Assembly (NCBI GenBank): GCA_964035545.1
Contig: OZ037766.1
Span: forward strand, 29,464,140-29,528,139
Direction of reading: 5' to 3'
Length of the DNA stretch: 64,000 nt
Source of the DNA: Bugula neritina
Lineage: Eukaryota > Bryozoa > Gymnolaemata > Cheilostomatida > Bugulidae
Below, in pieces: positions 60,401-64,000 of this stretch; position 1 is the first letter of the stretch, and each line of letters starts with the position of its first letter. The translations under genes and the position numbers were made by a program. The notes under the pieces are model-generated. The model saw only the letters and a program-made list of their open reading frames with translations, made no database searches and was not told where the DNA came from.

Positions 60401-61949
60401 TTCCTGTGTGTAGTTTACAATTCCTCCATTTTCGGTCTTCTTATTTGACAGCTCTTGGAACAGGCTGTCATAAGATGGTGGTGGGTCATTGTACGATGCT
60501 ACAAGAAATAAATAGTGGGTAAAAGCAGCATATATATTGAGTGTTTGTAGGTGTAAATGAGTAAAAACTTCAAATTTCAATTTGTGAAATGGAAAGAAAA
60601 ACTATATTTTTTAAAAAAGTCAATCAAACATCAGTAACTAATTTGAAAGCTTGTTAGTATAGTAAATATAAAATAGTTTCATAAAAAAATTACTTTCAAC
60701 AGTTCTAGAATCTATAATAGTCTTTAGGCCCATGAGGGAAATTCGTACATATTGACCAAGGGTTGAATATCTCGCGAGAACATAACTTCCTATGCTACAT
60801 TTCTAATCTAGAACACAGGCTTTCTCGATTTTTCCATTACTGCACCTAGCTACTTCTATACAAGCTACTAGCATACTAATAAGCTGAATAGAAACACTGG
60901 CACTGTAACCTATAGAGCGTAGGGACACACTTGCATGCTATCGGAGTGCTAAGTAAGTGTACACAGCTGCTGGTAGTCTCAACATTATGTTTTACTGCAT
61001 ACATTCAAGAGTGTATAACTAATCAAATACATTTAAGCAAACCATCTGAACAAGTGCTTGAAGCCAACAGCTAAATATAGTGACACTGAATAACAAGTGC
61101 TCCAATGTTACTGGGAAGCTAAAACACCTGATGATATTATAACAAGGATACAAGTCTGGTATATTTACACATTTGATGAGCTCGCAACTTCATAATTTGA
61201 AATGAAGCCAAATAACATACATCACTGCATTTAATCGACTATAGATTTTCAAGCTGAGGCACTTATTTTAAGTGTAATTCCTGCAAAGGATTCTGGGGCT
61301 CATATTATGCGTTTACATTATTTGCATATGGGTTTCATTATTATTACGCATTATGTTATAGCCATCGACAGAGTATAGAATATTGAGCCACTTTGTATAA
61401 CCAATACTACATCCTTCTCAAACCTAGAATAGCATTGCGTTATATTGATCAGGAAGTTGAGTGAAAATCAGGTGGCAAAGTTAAACTAGGTCGCTTAGAT
61501 ACATTCTAACATTGGGGTTAGGGCTGAGTTTATAGACCAACATCGATTTCATGGCAATATTTAGTAGAGCTTGCAGTTAGTGTAGCACTACTCTAAAATC
61601 TTAAAATTTTGAATTTGCCTCAGCCTTTCATCAGCTCCTACTTTGAGTTGGTAAACTTTCATTTGCATACCTTCCTAATGCTCATAATTAATCATTCAAT
61701 GTATTACAGAACATATAAATCAAAATAATAATTATAATTTATAGATAAATTGTGATTCCTCTGAAGATTGGACTGCCAATTAAGTTGAAACTACGTATAT
61801 GTAGACTTTCACTTGCTCTCGTACTGATACTGATAATTATTATTATAGTAATAGTGTAGACTGTAGGACATAAACTTAAGGAATCAACGTAAAAGCTTTG
61901 AGTTCTAGCAATAACTGTATCACTTACTGATTCTCTCAGAAGAAGACAT
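57478..61949 (-). CDS. TMEM272-like four-TM protein, paralogue 2, 5 exons
   Basis: Minus strand. Exons in order of translation: 61949-61928, 60498-60292, 59595-59476, 58481-58386, 57755-57478; 240 residues, all introns phase 1. Exon 3 is 120 nt in both paralogues, so this is a clear tandem duplicate of the gene at 50603-54280. The N-terminus starts MSSSERI, followed by a PPxY motif (NDPPPSYDSLFQEL). The TM segments are LGFALCGLCCSLVGFALPVA, LLPIYLIVGGVFAIISGG, LLMTFLFVWLICGSVWVF and IVKWVLIALAPIFLLIACCF. The shared loop has NTTSVRGCFTT and a YC motif. The cytoplasmic loop is acidic (SEDEAETTPKE) and the tail ends NDDSEDP. Compared with paralogue 1 the TM2 end is GGCCGGQ rather than GFAGVGQ. 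Function is unknown; the PPxY suggests recruitment of Nedd4-type ligases, which is inference. Confidence 0.85.
58986..59111. repeat. 126-nt near-perfect palindrome (63-bp arms, no spacer)
   Basis: Arms 58986-59048 and 59049-59111 are reverse complements with four mismatches, all transitions. It lies in intron 3 of TMEM272-like paralogue 2 and would fold into a long hairpin in the pre-mRNA. In the sense (minus-strand) transcript, three of the four mismatches become G-U wobbles. Confidence 0.95.
60765..60847 (+). repeat. 85-bp repeat family, copy 2
   Basis: CTCGCGAGAACATAACTTCC, then ACATTTCTAATCTAGAACAC, AGGCTTT and TTTCCATTACTGCACC. It lies in intron 1 of TMEM272-like paralogue 2. Confidence 0.8.
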
Positions 61950-62652
61950 CTTTGAAACTGAGTATAAAGCACTTTTTAACTGATGACTGTAGAAGTAGAA
62001 GTACTAAGTTTATAATCGAAGAGAGAGAAGCAGCGCATTGAAGTACTACTCAGCTCGGTAATGTATGCATGATGTGCCTTTATTGGTTTAGGCTTCAAGT
62101 AAAGAATAAACAATGTTTTCATTCATAGCAGTTATAAGCCTAGCATTTCTTTGATTCTATTATAGGCTGATTGATTACCGCGTGATACCAGTATCGCACT
62201 GGCTCGGGCTAGATATCTGCTAGTGCAACAGTTGCTAGGCTACGCTAGTTAATGGTAGCATGAGTCATCTGCTGCAGACAACAGCTACATTATTCCAGGG
62301 TAATATATGTGACCTTTTTTATTAGTCCTAATGGAAGCTGCATTATTTTATAGTCTATATGAATAACTACTCGCATAGCTAATGTACCATGAGATTGGCA
62401 ATATTGCATTACACCACGTGACTGTGATAAACATAAAATCCTATGCTGATAAACAGCTATCCAGTGCTTTTGCCACAATAATATTATTATTATTGAACTA
62501 TTACTATACAATCCTCTAGTACATGGGCACAGCTGCCATCCACTTGTAATACTAGAAAACTTACATTTAGGTGCAGAAGTAGATAGATTGAGATAGCCTA
62601 TGCTCATTAATTATGTTATTTTATAGTGTTTGCTTTGGTATGCAGGCTGAAA

Positions 62653-62736
62653 CTCTCAAGAGAACATAACTTCTTTAAATTGTTACATCTCTAATCTAGA
62701 ACACAGGCTTTTGTCAGTTTCTCCATTGATGCACCC
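62653..62736 (+). repeat. 85-bp repeat family, copy 3
   Basis: CTCAAGAGAACATAACTTCT, then CATCTCTAATCTAGAACACA, GGCTTTTG and CTCCATTGATGCACC. It is directly followed by (GAACT)n and a second element shared with 33838-33881. Confidence 0.8.
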
Positions 62737-62810
62737 ACTGAACTGAAACTGAAACTGAACTGAACTGAACTGAACTGAAACTATAACTATGGGGATTATA
62801 GTTCAATGGC
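62737..62810 (+). repeat. (GAACT)n and adjoining dispersed repeat
   Basis: Several tandem AACTG units, then ACTATAACTATGGGGATTAT and AGTTCAATGGCTGC, nearly identical to 33845-33881. Confidence 0.7.
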
Positions 62811-64000
62811 TGCACCTACTTCAGAAATTAGCAGACAATGTAAATAAAAGACTCACTAAGCCTACACTCTCTTTCACCATCTGTTGATAACAAATTGAAT
62901 GTGTAAACTCCATCAATAAGCACTTGTTACAGTGGCTACAAAGATACATTAAACTCTAATTTAAACTAAGTACAACATTCAACATTTAAACCATAGAAAA
63001 TAAAAATAAAACAAATGTGGTTCATTATTTCACTTTTTAACTCTATTGTGGCAGTAAATATATTAGGAAGGGGGAGGTTTATGAGCCATCACACCAACTG
63101 AATAAAATATTAATAAAAAGAGTGTAGAGCTTAGCTACTCCTGTATGCACAACATAAAATATATTATTAAGGTTGATAAGGTAGCATATATCATAAGCCA
63201 AAAACCTGTCAACTACCGCCTTGTCAACTACGATTGAAACGTATTGCAACTGTAAACAAAAATTAGCAGCTGCCATCTAACTGGCAAATGTGTGAATAAT
63301 CTGGCAACTGTATGCAGAAAAGATGACAACTCCAAACAATTATACATCGCAGTACCTAAGTTCTAAGGTTCTAAAGTCTAATTCAACCACATAAGTAAAA
63401 TGAACACCGAACTTAGCAAACATGTAGGGAATTTAAAAGAGAGAAACTTAAATTTTAATATGTTAAAATTATAGCACTAAATTAAACATAATGAAAATAT
63501 GTGGATTATATTCAAGCATCATTAGTAGGTACAATTTTTACAACATGATGGGAAAGTTCTATATTAAATTATATAATTATGTGAGGCTGGAGTTATGCTC
63601 TCTAAAGATGTAACACGCACGCACGAACATGTATATGTATTATAAGTATAGAGACAATAAGTACATACATTACAATATAACAACTTTTGTTGAGGTGAAT
63701 TATGGAAGACAGGAGTAGTTGTTGATTTAGATTGCAACTACCTCTAATAAAATTATAGTTAAAAGTTGTAGTAATATAATATTGTATTGTAGTGATCTTT
63801 AGCGAGTAGTGATTTTAGATTTATCTTTCCAATTTTCTTGTTTTAATTTTTTGTGCATTCATGTAAGTGGCCGAAGATCGAAGGTGTGAAGGTGTGGGGA
63901 CCCCTGACTGGTTTCAATAGCATCCGATTGTCAGCTTTGACATCTCAACAGAAACCCCGATTTTTGAATGCGTTTGGTAGACGTTTCTCAAAGGAACCTT

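Larger units (their letters stand above)
61950..64000. other. Intergenic region right of TMEM272-like paralogue 2
   Basis: No gene supported. It contains repeat copy 3 (62653-62736) and a GAACT repeat (62744-62810). The last 150 bases (63850-64000) are noticeably richer in G and C, with one open + strand frame running off the edge that could be the start of another gene. Confidence 0.45.

Overview
This is nuclear DNA from an animal. Genes are split into many short exons by GT-AG introns of a few hundred bases up to about 3.7 kb. The sequence is strongly AT-rich by eye and scattered with long (AT)n and (GT)n microsatellites, small inverted-repeat elements and a tRNA-derived SINE. The gene set (CCHCR1, a TRP-type TRPC channel, TAF9, SFT2D3, TMEM272-like proteins, and a D8C-domain secreted protein of the OIT3/uromodulin type) fits an invertebrate bilaterian. 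My guess is a lophotrochozoan such as a bryozoan, mollusc or annelid, but the phylum cannot be fixed from the sequence. Gene models were assembled by hand from splice sites and reading phase. Except at one place in CCHCR1, all exon junctions stay in frame.

Layout. 472-12207 (+): CCHCR1, a centrosomal/P-body coiled-coil protein whose N-terminus probably lies outside the window. 13215-14367 (+): two-exon secreted D8C-domain protein. 17829-19153 (+): three-exon gene for a 78-residue secreted peptide that I do not recognise. 19154-24700: gene-poor and rich in repeats. 24769-41572 (+): an 18-exon TRPC cation channel that resembles insect TRP/TRPL in its pore and C-terminal linker. 44907-47477 (+): TAF9. 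49093-49773 (+): intronless SFT2D3. 50603-54280 (-) and 57478-61949 (-): tandem four-TM TMEM272-like paralogues with the same five-exon, all-phase-1 structure. 61950-64000: no confident gene.

The genes do not form an operon or a shared pathway; this is ordinary animal gene order. The best candidates for something undescribed are the small secreted peptide gene, a near-perfect 126-nt foldback in an intron of the second TMEM272-like gene together with two smaller perfect or near-perfect hairpins, several short repeat families with multiple copies in this window (SINE, MITE, an 85-bp repeat, degenerate AGT/ATACT arrays), and a possible antisense exon nested in a TRPC intron. I saw no CRISPR array, no rRNA, no confident functional tRNA gene and no clear viral sequence.
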